DNA of 64,000 nucleotides, from positions 496,001 to 560,000 of the forward strand of contig NAJO01000007.1 of NCBI GenBank assembly GCA_002077065.1. The letters run 5' to 3'. The number at the start of each line of letters is the position of its first letter. Within the stretch, counting starts at the first letter, position 1. Source of the stretch: Cryoendolithus antarcticus (lineage: Eukaryota; Ascomycota; Dothideomycetes; Cladosporiales; Cladosporiaceae). A model generated the notes under the pieces. The model saw only the letters and a program-made list of their open reading frames with translations. It was not told where the DNA came from and made no database searches. The position numbers were made by a program, and so were the translations under genes. This document shows positions 32,938-42,391 of the stretch, piece after piece.

Positions 32938-34482
32938 TCATTCCGACTTTGCCCCCTCAACCTCAAACCCACAACTCGGGAACTTCTCCCTGAATCCCTC
33001 CACAACATCAAAAGGCATAACATAAACCGGATGCACATACCCCACCCTCCCACTCTCCTCAACCCCCATGCCCGCCAGGACCTTCTTCTCAACCCCCTCC
33101 GCCTTCCAATTAAACCCCGCCATCAACCTCCCTCTCTCGTCCCTCACAGGTCCTTCTGCATCATAGGTGTACTGATTCATAGCCGCCGACATCCCCGCCA
33201 ACGCGTACGTAGTATGATACCCATCCGGCCTAGTAGAAGGCTTATCGCGCATCCCGCCCTTCTTGCCCGGCTGCTGGGAGCAAGTCAAAAGATAGCGGAC
33301 GAGCGCTGCTTTATTCCAGAGGTCTTTGCCCTGGACTTCTGGCGCATTCGGACCCAGGGCGGCTTGAAGTAGCGACCACGTCCCGCCGATCCATTGGCTG
33401 TAGCAGGCGTCTACTAGCTTGTTCGTGCGGCCTGCGAAACCTCCTTCTGGCGACGTTTGCTGCAGTGCCATCCAGCGGAGGAGCGCGGGGAGGTCGAGGT
33501 ACTTCGGGATTATGATGTGAGGAGCGTCGATCATGGCTAGGGTGCCCAGGGCGAGGAAGGCATAGGCGCCGTGGGCTTCGCTGCAAGGCGGTGAAGCGCC
33601 GATGCCGCCTTCCCAGGTTTGCAACGTGGAGATATAGTCGCCTAGCTTATCGTCGAAGCGTTGCAGGCCTGCTCGCCGGGCGGGCGAGGAGGGCGGTAGT
33701 TCGAGAGGAAGGTTCAGGACTGTGATCATGATGAAGGCGCAGTAGGCGCCGCGGACGTCTTCTTCCGCATTCTCGGCCATACGGAAGCCCCCGTTGGCTT
33801 GTTTCAGTTTGCCTAGCCAGTGCCAGATCGTGCGGCGGTTGACATGTTCGAGCGCGTCAACCATGGCGAGGGCGAGAACACAGGCGTAGGATGCAGCGCA
33901 GTGGCTTGTTTGGCCGTGACCGCCGCCGAAACCGCCGAGTGGGTTTTGCATTGGGCGGACGGTGTTTATGAGGCGGGAGCGGTATTGCATTACTGATTCG
34001 CCTAGCACTGTCAGGCCGGAGAAGCCCCAGTAGAAGACCCACGGACGAGCAGCGTCTAGTGCTATGTAAGCTGAGGGGAGGTCGCCGAGGGAGGCATGAA
34101 GGAAGGCGGCATGTTGAGCGCGGCGGAGGTGTGGTATGCGGTACTTGTTCAAAGGGAGGTCTTGGGTATCTTCACCCAAGAGATGGGGAAGGCACTCGGC
34201 TTGGACTTTGGTGTAGGCTTCTGAGGTGGCGGTTTGATGGTCCTCGGGGAAGAGGTCAAGAGATGAAGGTACAAGCCAGGGTGGTATTGGAAGGTAAGAC
34301 TTTGTAAGATGTCTGCCTGGAAATGGGATGCCGTCTTCGTCAGAGAGCTCTTCGATCCTTGCCTCCTCGTTCAGATCGCCAGCGAGGCTGTCGTCATCCT
34401 TGGTGGGCGCCATGCTTGGATTACGGGTGTCGAACTTGACGGTTCGGCGATGTGGAAGATGTCGCTTGATGTGGATTGGCAT
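32938..34482 (-). CDS. ram1: Protein farnesyltransferase beta subunit
   Basis: Catalytic subunit that, with the alpha subunit, transfers farnesyl to CaaX cysteines of Ras, Rho and mating pheromone. Single exon, 514 residues from ATG 34482; an ATG at 34413 (MAPTKDDDSL) is an equally good start. The alpha-alpha barrel repeats are visible: MQNPLGGFGGGHGQTSHCAA, KQANGGFRM, TWEGGIGASPPCSEAHGAYA, TSPEGGFAGRTNKLVDACYS. Zinc ligands match the family: Asp and Cys in LVDACYSQWIGG and His in GYHTTYALAG. Length and motifs indicate an intact gene. Confidence 0.95.
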   Translation of the reverse strand: MPIHIKRHLPHRRTVKFDTRNPSMAPTKDDDSLAGDLNEEARIEELSDEDGIPFPGRHLTKSYLPIPPWLVPSSLDLFPEDHQTATSEAYTKVQAECLPHLLGEDTQDLPLNKYRIPHLRRAQHAAFLHASLGDLPSAYIALDAARPWVFYWGFSGLTVLGESVMQYRSRLINTVRPMQNPLGGFGGGHGQTSHCAASYACVLALAMVDALEHVNRRTIWHWLGKLKQANGGFRMAENAEEDVRGAYCAFIMITVLNLPLELPPSSPARRAGLQRFDDKLGDYISTLQTWEGGIGASPPCSEAHGAYAFLALGTLAMIDAPHIIIPKYLDLPALLRWMALQQTSPEGGFAGRTNKLVDACYSQWIGGTWSLLQAALGPNAPEVQGKDLWNKAALVRYLLTCSQQPGKKGGMRDKPSTRPDGYHTTYALAGMSAAMNQYTYDAEGPVRDERGRLMAGFNWKAEGVEKKVLAGMGVEESGRVGYVHPVYVMPFDVVEGFREKFPSCGFEVEGAKSE

Positions 34483-35304
34483 ATGTGGGCCTCAGGCGGT
34501 TAGTATTGTTCACTGGGCATGCAAGGCGTGGTCTTGTGAATCGACACAATGCCTTTGCTTCACCTGCTAGTGACGTAGGACCGACGGTGCTCCAGAAGCC
34601 ACCCTCAAGAGTGAGCTGAAGTCGTCTTGCTGGGTGACCAACTCTTCAGATTGCTTCAGAACGGCTCGGTAAAGGATAATGCTGATGTGGAAGGGGAGAT
34701 ATGATAGAGACAAGGAAGGCGATCCTGAAGGTGCCTACCGTCTTGCAGCGAATCAACACTGTGTGGTCGTTGTGATCGGCTGCGTGGACATGACTTACGA
34801 TGCAATGTCGGATTCGATGTTGGGTAGTAGAAGGTACGAGGGGGCTCCAGCCCTTCGAGCAATCCGTGATGCAAAACGCCGATCATGCACCACCAGTCCA
34901 CCCCAAATGGAACCGTGCTGAGACCGATTACTCGAGGGACAATCCCCTGTCTTGCTCCGATGTCGATGAGTCCCGTGATCCCTTGGGTCCAAGCGACTGT
35001 GGCAGATATCTCTCCGATCGAAGCAGATTCGAGGAACAGGGTATGTGCTTAAGCCATGTTAGGTAATCCGGGGGAACCCGGGCCGGATCTCACGTGTCAC
35101 GACTTCCAGCACATCATCGCCGCCTCGAATGTTCGCCCGGAATGTGAGAGCGTCAAGTATTGCATCGCTGTTCCTGCATCCAGCACTGTTGATGCACCGT
35201 TCACTATCTCATTCTTGTAGTGCATCCTGCATCCTACCTCCGGCTGGGCGTCCCACACAGCAAACAGCGGCCTTGTCCGCCAACACGTCGCCACTACCGC
35301 CAAC
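34483..35304. promoter_or_regulatory. Divergent spacer between ram1 and yme1
   Basis: 820 bp separating two genes read away from each other. No supported coding frame. Confidence 0.4.
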
Positions 35305-37578
35305 ATGGCCTCAACATTTGAAGCCATGCCACGGCTAGCACTACGAGCAGCAATGCGCAATCCCGCAATAAGGAGGACAGCGCCCATACGATGTCTCACA
35401 ACAGCCAGCAGAACGGCATTCCACACACCCAACAGCGCAACACGACCATCGATAGTCAGTCTCGTGCAACAGCGCACCCTCTTTGGCACATCATGGGGAT
35501 CGAGCAACAACGGCAACAGCGGTGCCAGTCGGAACATGCTAGCATACCTCGAGCAGACTGCGAATAACAATCCAGGAAGCGCCACTGCACAGAATGCCTT
35601 CTACCAGGCACTCATCCGCGCCGGCATGCCCGAGATCCTTGTTGAGCGATATCAGACTGGCAGATTCGCTTCAAACACCGCCTGCGACAACGTCTACGCC
35701 AAAGCACTCGAGCGGATAGGGGCTGCCGAGAGTGGCTCATTCGGCGCCGGAAACTTTGGCGACGGCGCAGTAGCAGGCATGGCAGGCAGGAACGGCCAGC
35801 AGATGCAAGGCGCAGGCAACGGCATGTCGAGCGAGCAACTGCAAGCTGTTGGTCAGGCTATCTCGGCACGATCGCAGGGCGGTAATGTCAGCATCTCGCG
35901 GAACGGGTCTGGAGCCAAGAACGAGCCGCTCTACGTTGTTGTCGACGAGAGCATGGGCAGCTACATCTTCAAGTGGGTCAAGTTTATCGTCGTCTTCGCG
36001 GCTTGCGGCTATGTTGCGCTTGTGGTCATCACTCTGCTCATCGACGCAACTGGACTCATGACCAAGCGAGGTGGTGCCCAGGATAAGGAGACCAAGCCCG
36101 AGCTGCAAACACAGCGCTTTGCTGACGTTCATGGTGTCGACGAGGCAAAGGAGGAGCTGCAGGAAGTTGTCGAGTTCCTCAAGTCGCCCGAGAGCTTCGG
36201 ATCACTTGGCGGCAAGCTGCCCAAGGGTGTGCTTCTGTCAGGTCCTCCTGGTACTGGCAAAACGCTCCTCGCTCGCGCTGTCGCAGGCGAGGCCGGCGTT
36301 CCCTTCTTCTACATGTCTGGCTCGGAGTTCGACGAGATCTACGTTGGTGTTGGAGCCAAGCGCGTCCGCGACCTCTTCACTGCTGCCCGCGCGAAGAGCC
36401 CAGCAATCATCTTCATTGATGAGCTTGATGCAGTAGGAGGCAAGCGTCACGCCCGCGACGCTGCATATGCCAAGCAGACCCTCAATCAGCTCCTCACAGA
36501 ACTCGACGGCTTCGACCAGTCTTCCGGAGTGATTGTCATCGGAGCCACCAACTTCCCCGAATCCCTCGACAGCGCCCTCACCCGACCCGGTCGCTTCGAT
36601 CGCCTCGTCGACGTCTCACTCCCAGATGCCCGTGGCCGCATCGCAATCATCAACCATCACCTCAAGAATATCAAAGTCGGCGCTGACATTGACGCTACCG
36701 AGATCGCACGCGGCACACCGGGCTTTTCTGGCGCGGATCTGGAGAACATTTGCAACCAAGCCGCTACGCACGCCTCAAAGCAGAAGAGCAAGCACGTCAC
36801 ACTCGCAGATATGATCTGGGCAAAGGACAAGATTTTGATGGGCGCCGAGGCAAAGAGCAAGGTCATTCAGCAAAAGGACAAGATCGCCACAGCATACCAT
36901 GAAGCCGGTCATGCGCTCGTCGCTATGCTGACAGCTGCTTCCGATCCGCTGTACAAAGCTACCATCATGCCTCGCGGTCACGCATTGGGTGTTACCTTCC
37001 GGCTGCCGGAGATGGACAAGGTATCTGTCACGCGGAAAGAAATTGAAGCCGACATTGACGTCTGCATGGGCGGCAAGGTGGCGGAAGAAATCATCTATGG
37101 CGTGGAGAACACAAGCACGGGCGCAAGCAGCGATATTCAGCAAGCCACACGGTCAGCATACACGATGGTGACAAAGGCAGGTATGTCCGAACTCCTCGGC
37201 AACGTGGACCTCGAGCATCGCTACAAGGAGCTCTCCGCCCAGACGAAACAGCAGATTGAATCCGAAGTCCGACGGTTTGTAGAAGAGGGCCGGAACCGCG
37301 TCTACACACTCCTGACAGACAACAAGGAGTCTCTGGAGCGACTTGCCAACGCGCTCGTAGAGTACGAGACGCTGAATAAGAGCGAGATGGAGGCTGTGGT
37401 CCGAGGCGAGCCTTTGCCGGATAAGCTGAAGATCAACCCGGGTGTGCCTATCAAGATTCCAGAGCGGAAGCCGGCGAAGAATGGTGGCTTTGTTATGCCG
37501 ACGTCTAGTAAGCCGCTGCAGAAAGCTGAGAGTGCTGAGGAGGGAGATAGTGGGGTGTATCCGGTGGAGGGCGCGTAG
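35305..37578 (+). CDS. yme1: Mitochondrial i-AAA protease (ATP-dependent zinc metalloprotease, YME1/FtsH family)
   Basis: Inner-membrane quality-control protease facing the intermembrane space. Single exon, 757 residues. The N-terminus is rich in Arg and Ser with few acidic residues, as for a mitochondrial presequence ([19 protein letters not shown]). One membrane segment lies near residues 228-248 ([20 protein letters not shown]). The AAA domain has Walker A GPPGTGKT (~312), the pore loop [14 protein letters not shown], Walker [13 protein letters not shown], and [19 protein letters not shown]. The M41 peptidase site HEAGH is at about 532, with a downstream [14 protein letters not shown] containing the third ligand region. 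Single membrane span fits i-AAA rather than m-AAA. Confidence 0.96.
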   Translation: MASTFEAMPRLALRAAMRNPAIRRTAPIRCLTTASRTAFHTPNSATRPSIVSLVQQRTLFGTSWGSSNNGNSGASRNMLAYLEQTANNNPGSATAQNAFYQALIRAGMPEILVERYQTGRFASNTACDNVYAKALERIGAAESGSFGAGNFGDGAVAGMAGRNGQQMQGAGNGMSSEQLQAVGQAISARSQGGNVSISRNGSGAKNEPLYVVVDESMGSYIFKWVKFIVVFAACGYVALVVITLLIDATGLMTKRGGAQDKETKPELQTQRFADVHGVDEAKEELQEVVEFLKSPESFGSLGGKLPKGVLLSGPPGTGKTLLARAVAGEAGVPFFYMSGSEFDEIYVGVGAKRVRDLFTAARAKSPAIIFIDELDAVGGKRHARDAAYAKQTLNQLLTELDGFDQSSGVIVIGATNFPESLDSALTRPGRFDRLVDVSLPDARGRIAIINHHLKNIKVGADIDATEIARGTPGFSGADLENICNQAATHASKQKSKHVTLADMIWAKDKILMGAEAKSKVIQQKDKIATAYHEAGHALVAMLTAASDPLYKATIMPRGHALGVTFRLPEMDKVSVTRKEIEADIDVCMGGKVAEEIIYGVENTSTGASSDIQQATRSAYTMVTKAGMSELLGNVDLEHRYKELSAQTKQQIESEVRRFVEEGRNRVYTLLTDNKESLERLANALVEYETLNKSEMEAVVRGEPLPDKLKINPGVPIKIPERKPAKNGGFVMPTSSKPLQKAESAEEGDSGVYPVEGA

Positions 37579-38335
37579 GACGTGTAGGTGGATGCACTGA
37601 GGAGAAAGCTTTCTGGGCACGCGGTAAACGACCGTGTTGTCACTGGAGTGCAGGCTTGAGCGGATCGAACGCCCCAGCACCTGATGGGCTCTTGCGATAC
37701 TTGGCAAGCACGCGGTTGTGGTCTGCTCCGTCGCTAGAGCGCAGCAGACAACACTCCACGGACGACTGGTCTCTGCTTGTGCTCATCAGACAGCGGTCGA
37801 TGCTGAAAGACGCCTGTCGCTCATGTAGTGGAGATGGAACATAGCTGCAGGGGTTGAGAGGACGATTTACTTGCGTTTGATAGGAGACAATGGGTTATCG
37901 ATAGCATGGGTGCGAGACCATCACTTCGGACCGGGTGGAGTAGGTGTAGTGAGCGGGCGTGGTTACAGCTGAGATATCATACATGGCGCAAGATTCATCG
38001 CTCACACATTGCTCGTCTTATTTACTCCTCTGACCACGTTCCGCACAGCTATGCCGCTCACTGAAGCCAATTGCTGATCGACGATACCTCGCACCGCGAT
38101 GTCGTTGATACGGCGATAGCAAGAGGTAGCATTGTTGACACTCGCATCCGCTGGCCTGAGCTTGTGTGCCCAGAGACTTCCGAGCAAACCTTTGCTTCAG
38201 CGCCGTTGGAAGTACGAGAGCATCCTTTGGGCCGTAGGAGGGTTTGCCACGAGGCCCTCTGTTCAGCAGCCAGCTTGCCAAAAGGCGAGATTGGCGATCT
38301 CATGCCTCGTCCTTGAGGCTGATAGCGCAAGCGGG
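37579..38335. other. Intergenic between two 3' ends, no gene seen
   Basis: 757 bp between convergent yme1 and the arginase-like gene. A T-arm-like sequence around 37660 on the minus strand has no matching acceptor and is not called a tRNA. Confidence 0.4.
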
Positions 38336-39316
38336 TCATTCTGGCTGTTTCCTCCTTGCTTTGAAGGCGTCCACAATCCCTTCTACCAGCTTGCCAGTCA
38401 TGCTCAGCCCTGGATCATGGTCTGGATTCACCTCAGCCACCATCAGTCCGCCAATCTTGGGTCCTCCCAGCAGCACTGTGAAGGCTCTCAAACTATCTTC
38501 GATCTTCACGCCAGTAAATTGCGGTACGTTTGCCAGTGGGAAGCTGCCGGCATCAATGGAGTCGACATCGTAATGCACGAGGATCACATCAACCCGGTCC
38601 TCCAACCACGCCAATGCCTCCCTCGCCCGCTCTTCAGGTGCAGCAGCAATGGACGAAGAAGTGAAGACGCGATACTCGCCATCGAAGAGAATGCTGAGCT
38701 GCTCCCTCGTATTGCCACCCCCCTCCAGATTCAACCCAAAGAACACCACATTCCCAGCATCCACCAGCGGTTTGCCATCCGGTCGCACGAAACTCGCCAT
38801 ACTCTCCAGCCCGCCAGCCCGCCGCATGAGATGCGTCATCGTCATGCTCGCGAAGTTCCCGCTAGAGCCGGGGGCGTTTGGGACAGTGAGATCGGCATCG
38901 GCGTCAATGTACAGCAATCCTACACGCGCTGGGGCGAGGGAGTGGGAGAAGGCTGTGAGGATGCCGGGGAGCTGGCAGCATTCGCCTCCGAGGATGAGCT
39001 GGATGGGAGGTCTGCCATCGGCTTCGATGGGTTTGAGGGTATTAGTAAGTGCTTCGTGGACGCGGTGGTTGACTTCGACATTTTCTTTCTCGCGCTTTAC
39101 GCCGGAGGGGTCGATTGAGGCTAAGGACCAGGCTGCTGGGCCGTCGGGGAGGGCGTTGTGGGAGGTGGTTTTGTAGCCGACGTGTGCTAGGCCTTGCGCG
39201 AGTCCTGCTTTGAGGAGGACGGCAGGGGCGTGGCGTTTGCCTGGGATTAGGGAGCCGATGTCTGCGGGTATGGAGGTGATGGCGATGGTGTTGGGTGATA
39301 CCATGTTCGACCTCAT
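38336..39316 (-). CDS. Arginase/agmatinase-fold protein with altered metal ligands
   Basis: 326 residues from ATG 39316 (a second ATG at 39304 is equally likely). Ureohydrolase-fold marks: IPADIGSLIPGKRHAP, ILGGECCQLPG, LLYIDADADLTVP, VHYDVDSIDAGSFPLA, MVAEVNPDHD. In true arginases the first three ligand motifs are GGDHS and DAHxD; here the His of GGDHS is Cys and the His of DAHxD is Asp, while the later D-V-D pair is kept. So the binuclear site is changed, and the substrate may not be arginine. No signal peptide. A dedicated subfamily with other guanidino substrates or a non-catalytic role are both possible. Confidence 0.8.
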   Translation of the reverse strand: MRSNMVSPNTIAITSIPADIGSLIPGKRHAPAVLLKAGLAQGLAHVGYKTTSHNALPDGPAAWSLASIDPSGVKREKENVEVNHRVHEALTNTLKPIEADGRPPIQLILGGECCQLPGILTAFSHSLAPARVGLLYIDADADLTVPNAPGSSGNFASMTMTHLMRRAGGLESMASFVRPDGKPLVDAGNVVFFGLNLEGGGNTREQLSILFDGEYRVFTSSSIAAAPEERAREALAWLEDRVDVILVHYDVDSIDAGSFPLANVPQFTGVKIEDSLRAFTVLLGGPKIGGLMVAEVNPDHDPGLSMTGKLVEGIVDAFKARRKQPE

Positions 39317-39979
39317 GGAGCTCAGATGTAAAGATGGGGTACAGCTTAAAGGAAGGTAGATTAGGAGATGACTTACATTTACCCGTTTTGGGAGGATTTT
39401 GGAAATGTATTCTTTGATCAGGTGGCATGTCGAGCGAGGAGCGGTAGGGCGCGGCAGAGCTCCAGACAGCTCCAATGCGCTTATAAAGCTCGAAAACAAA
39501 GCTCAACGAAGATATTGCTTTTTGTATTTGGCTTTTCTTGTAAGAAGACCATAATACATATCCGAGTCCTCAGACATCGGAATCTCCTGGTGTGCAAAAT
39601 GTCTTGATCACCCTTAGGCACGCTCGAGTCCGTTGTCATGGGCTTGAGGACGGGGACGCAGTAGTGGTTTGGGATAGACGAACGTGTCACATGTGAGCCG
39701 TTATAGTACTATGTTGTTGGTAGAGTTTGGTCTATGAGATTGGGGCTTCTACAGTAAGTGAATTGCCTCACACCAGCTGGTACGTCGTCTCTCTCTCGTC
39801 CACAAGCTCTGTCAAGGTAACGACCTCTGAATTCTCTTGGGTATCCTTGGGGTCCTTGAGTTTGCGTGGGCACAATCCGTTGGGTCGCTTTGGGTTTGCT
39901 TGAGTACAGACCGTTGGGTGCCTCTCGGTCACACTAAGTCCCTTGTATCCCCAAACAAAGTCGATCTGTCCTAGTGTAC
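39317..39979. other. Intergenic, no gene recognised
   Basis: 660 bp. Contains two CCGTTGGGT copies about 30 bp apart (near 39880 and 39910). No coding frame supported. Confidence 0.4.
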
Positions 39980-40564
39980 TCATCCTCCCCTGCTCCGCGG
40001 CTTCTTCGTCCTCGTGCTCAATTTTTCCGTCCCAGGAACCACAATATCGTCATCATCGGCGAGTGCGACAGTATGACCACGCTTGCGCGTGGATGCAGCG
40101 GCTGGGGCTCGCTTGGGGCTCCTCCTTGGCATGGCGTTAGGCGCTGAGGAGAAAACGCGGAAACCCGAAACTTTTTGCTTGGCTTGAGTGCCACGAGTGC
40201 CCACGGTGAAACTTTCCCAAGCGGGAGCATCTGTGTCTGCGACCTTCGTGGCTGGCCTCCTCGGCGGGTGCGTGGAAGTGGCACCTCGTGCCACGCTTTC
40301 TATATCTTCTGCGGCGTCGAATCCGTTCTCGTACGCAGCTCGATGTAGTTTGAGTAGGGTCTGACTGTCTCTGTATAGCCTTGAGGTCGCAGGGAACAGG
40401 GACTTGGCGAACATGAACGCCTTTTGAGGATCCGTGCCATCGACGGCGCTATTGCAGTAAGCCCTCGGATCATTACAGTCCTGCTTCGATCCGTCCGGGT
40501 TCGTGATTTCTTGGGGCGCTCCCCAAGGACCCGTGCAGGCACCCAAGGTACCCATCTCTCTCAT
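39980..40564 (-). CDS. Hypothetical basic protein, 5' end uncertain
   Basis: Not recognised. The frame is open from 40648 to the stop at 39980, but the first ATG is at 40564 (MREMGTLGACTGPWGAP), giving 194 residues; a good acceptor (CGCTCATTTCAG) just upstream suggests a missing 5' exon instead. The N-terminal part is Cys/Asn/Asp-rich (CNDPRAYCNSAVDGTDPQK), followed by a short helix (SRLYRDSQTLLKLHRAAYEN) and a basic, disordered tail (RRSPKRAPAAASTRKRG, RTKKPRSRGG) that could be nuclear-localising. The coherent composition supports coding; the exact model does not. Confidence 0.4.
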   Translation of the reverse strand: MREMGTLGACTGPWGAPQEITNPDGSKQDCNDPRAYCNSAVDGTDPQKAFMFAKSLFPATSRLYRDSQTLLKLHRAAYENGFDAAEDIESVARGATSTHPPRRPATKVADTDAPAWESFTVGTRGTQAKQKVSGFRVFSSAPNAMPRRSPKRAPAAASTRKRGHTVALADDDDIVVPGTEKLSTRTKKPRSRGG

Positions 40565-42391
40565 CGCCTTCTTAAGCTGCTCTGGGGTGCGTGGGTCTCT
40601 GAAATGAGCGCGGACAGGCGCGTCTGCTTCCTCCTCCCAGATATCCACGCAGATGGCGGTAGGTCAATGATCTCAAGATCAACTTCAAAAGGCCTGTCGG
40701 CGGTGACCCAGCGTAATGAGGGCAAAAGCGACGAAGAAGGAAGCGATAAGGAGAACATTGACGGGTAAAGGAGCCAGGAGGAAGACGAGATGAGTGGAGA
40801 AAAGTGATGGGGGAGAAGTGACGGGAAGGGACCGATGTAGAAGCAATGATGGGGAAGAAGTGACGAGTGATGGCTATGTTTGGTGGTACTCCGCTTGGCC
40901 TAGGGCAGGGATCCGGCGTGACTGCCTGCTTGTAGTGAGCTGTGCCATCTGTGTGCGCGAACCATGCTTACTCTCCCAGATGCATCATGTGGCGGTCCTC
41001 GGTCATTGGTTGTTGATGGGAACCAAAAATCGTTTTACGCGGCGATGACGCTAGATTTTGTGCTGCGGGGGAGCTCAAAACACTTCGCGGCGTGCTTGTC
41101 AGACAACAGTACTTCTAATGGAGGAGACGATAGTCGTTGAGAGTGGAAGTCCAGACATGGAAGACCGGGGCTGCGCCAGCCTTGACGCCATCATGTCCCC
41201 TTACCTTGGGATCGTACGCCAAACTCTTGGATCTACTCTGATCGTATAGTGTATATTATGCGTGACGCGGTAGGCTATTGCGCATCAAGGGCGGGAGGCG
41301 CCCTCGATCTTGCGCCGGCAATTTGAGGTCGTCTTACACGATAGTGACCGCTTTGTTCTCTGTTCTCGCCATCTCGAGGTCGTTCATGCATCTAGTGAGG
41401 TCGATAGTTCTTACTTGTGCGGGGCGGCCAGACCTCGACGACTCTGTAGACGCTCTGAGTACTGATCGAGCTCGTCGCGATGGAGGATATTGTAGGATCG
41501 AAATCTTACGTTGGGACGCTTGACTGCCCAGCTTTCGTGGCCGTCATCGTATCGCTGTTCTTCAGCTATGCGCTGTGCGTCAAGCCACCGGTTTTCGCCG
41601 AACCGACGACAATATCGTCCACACACCTGGATAAGAGCTCGTCTCCGTAAACGTCATTCAGTTATATGTATGGGCGCAACGTCTCGTAGTCGTCTCCGAA
41701 GTGTTGGTTGGTGATCGACTCAAGAGCTTTCGCTGCTTGAGCCGGCTTGGAATTTGCGAACAATGTAGCAAGCGAGTTGCGAAGCGAGACAGGAGCTTGT
41801 CAAATTTCGCCCACAGGACAAAGAACACCCCCTCGCCCTTTCACTGTATTGGTACAGCCCTGAGTTCACGAGCGGGGCAGTCATCTCAGAAAATGAGAGG
41901 ATCCCGCGTTAGTGACATTGCGTATTTGTGCTCGGTATGTCAGTGATGGATAGGCGAGTGAGTGACGAGTCTGTGGATGAGTGACGATTCGGGGTGTGAG
42001 TGACGTTTCGGTGTGTAAGCGATCGAGAGTGACGGTAATGGGAGGGGAGTTGGGGGTGCTAGTGGCGGCCGCGGTGGTGATGGTGGATGCTTACGGAGGC
42101 ATGCGTGACGCTACTCGAGGTCAGAGTGTGGACTCCGAATGACGCGAAGGAATACTGGTCGTCCAGCAGGGCTCAATCTGAGAACTGTGGGTATCACACG
42201 AATGAACATCCGTAGCGCGAGTAGTTCAGCTGCGACGGAGAAGAAAGGCGTAGCAACTTAGGCATAGCAGATGAGGCAAAAGCAAAGGAGTGGAGGTTAT
42301 GAGGCTGCATTGGGAGTGAAGGGAAAGGACTGAGGAGGGAGGGGCGTGACAGTAAAGAAGGGAGGGGGAGCAAGTGATGTTTGCGCTCACA
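40565..42391. other. 1.8-kb spacer with TGACG-rich repeats
   Basis: No supported gene. Many TGACG half-sites occur (for example near 40820, 40862, 41046, 41262, 41963, 41982, 42001, 42030, 42108), several within short direct repeats. The 5' end of the flanking minus-strand hypothetical gene may extend into its start. Confidence 0.4.
41960..42034. repeat. Short degenerate direct repeat, unit GAGTGACG at 19-bp spacing
   Basis: GAGTGACG occurs at 41960, 41979 and 41998 (exact 19-bp period) and again at 42027. The bases between are similar (AGTCTGTGGAT, ATTCGGGGTGT, TTTCGGTGTGT). A related 42-bp-spaced pair with GAAGTGACG lies at 40815 and 40857. Confidence 0.6.

Noticed and set aside
37640..37710. 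tRNA-like T arm on the minus strand
   Set aside because: The T stem pairs, but no acceptor stem, D arm or anticodon arm can be matched upstream.
41960..42034. CRISPR-like regular repeat
   Set aside because: Only 8 exact bases at 19-bp spacing with similar spacers; a short tandem repeat in a eukaryotic genome, not CRISPR.
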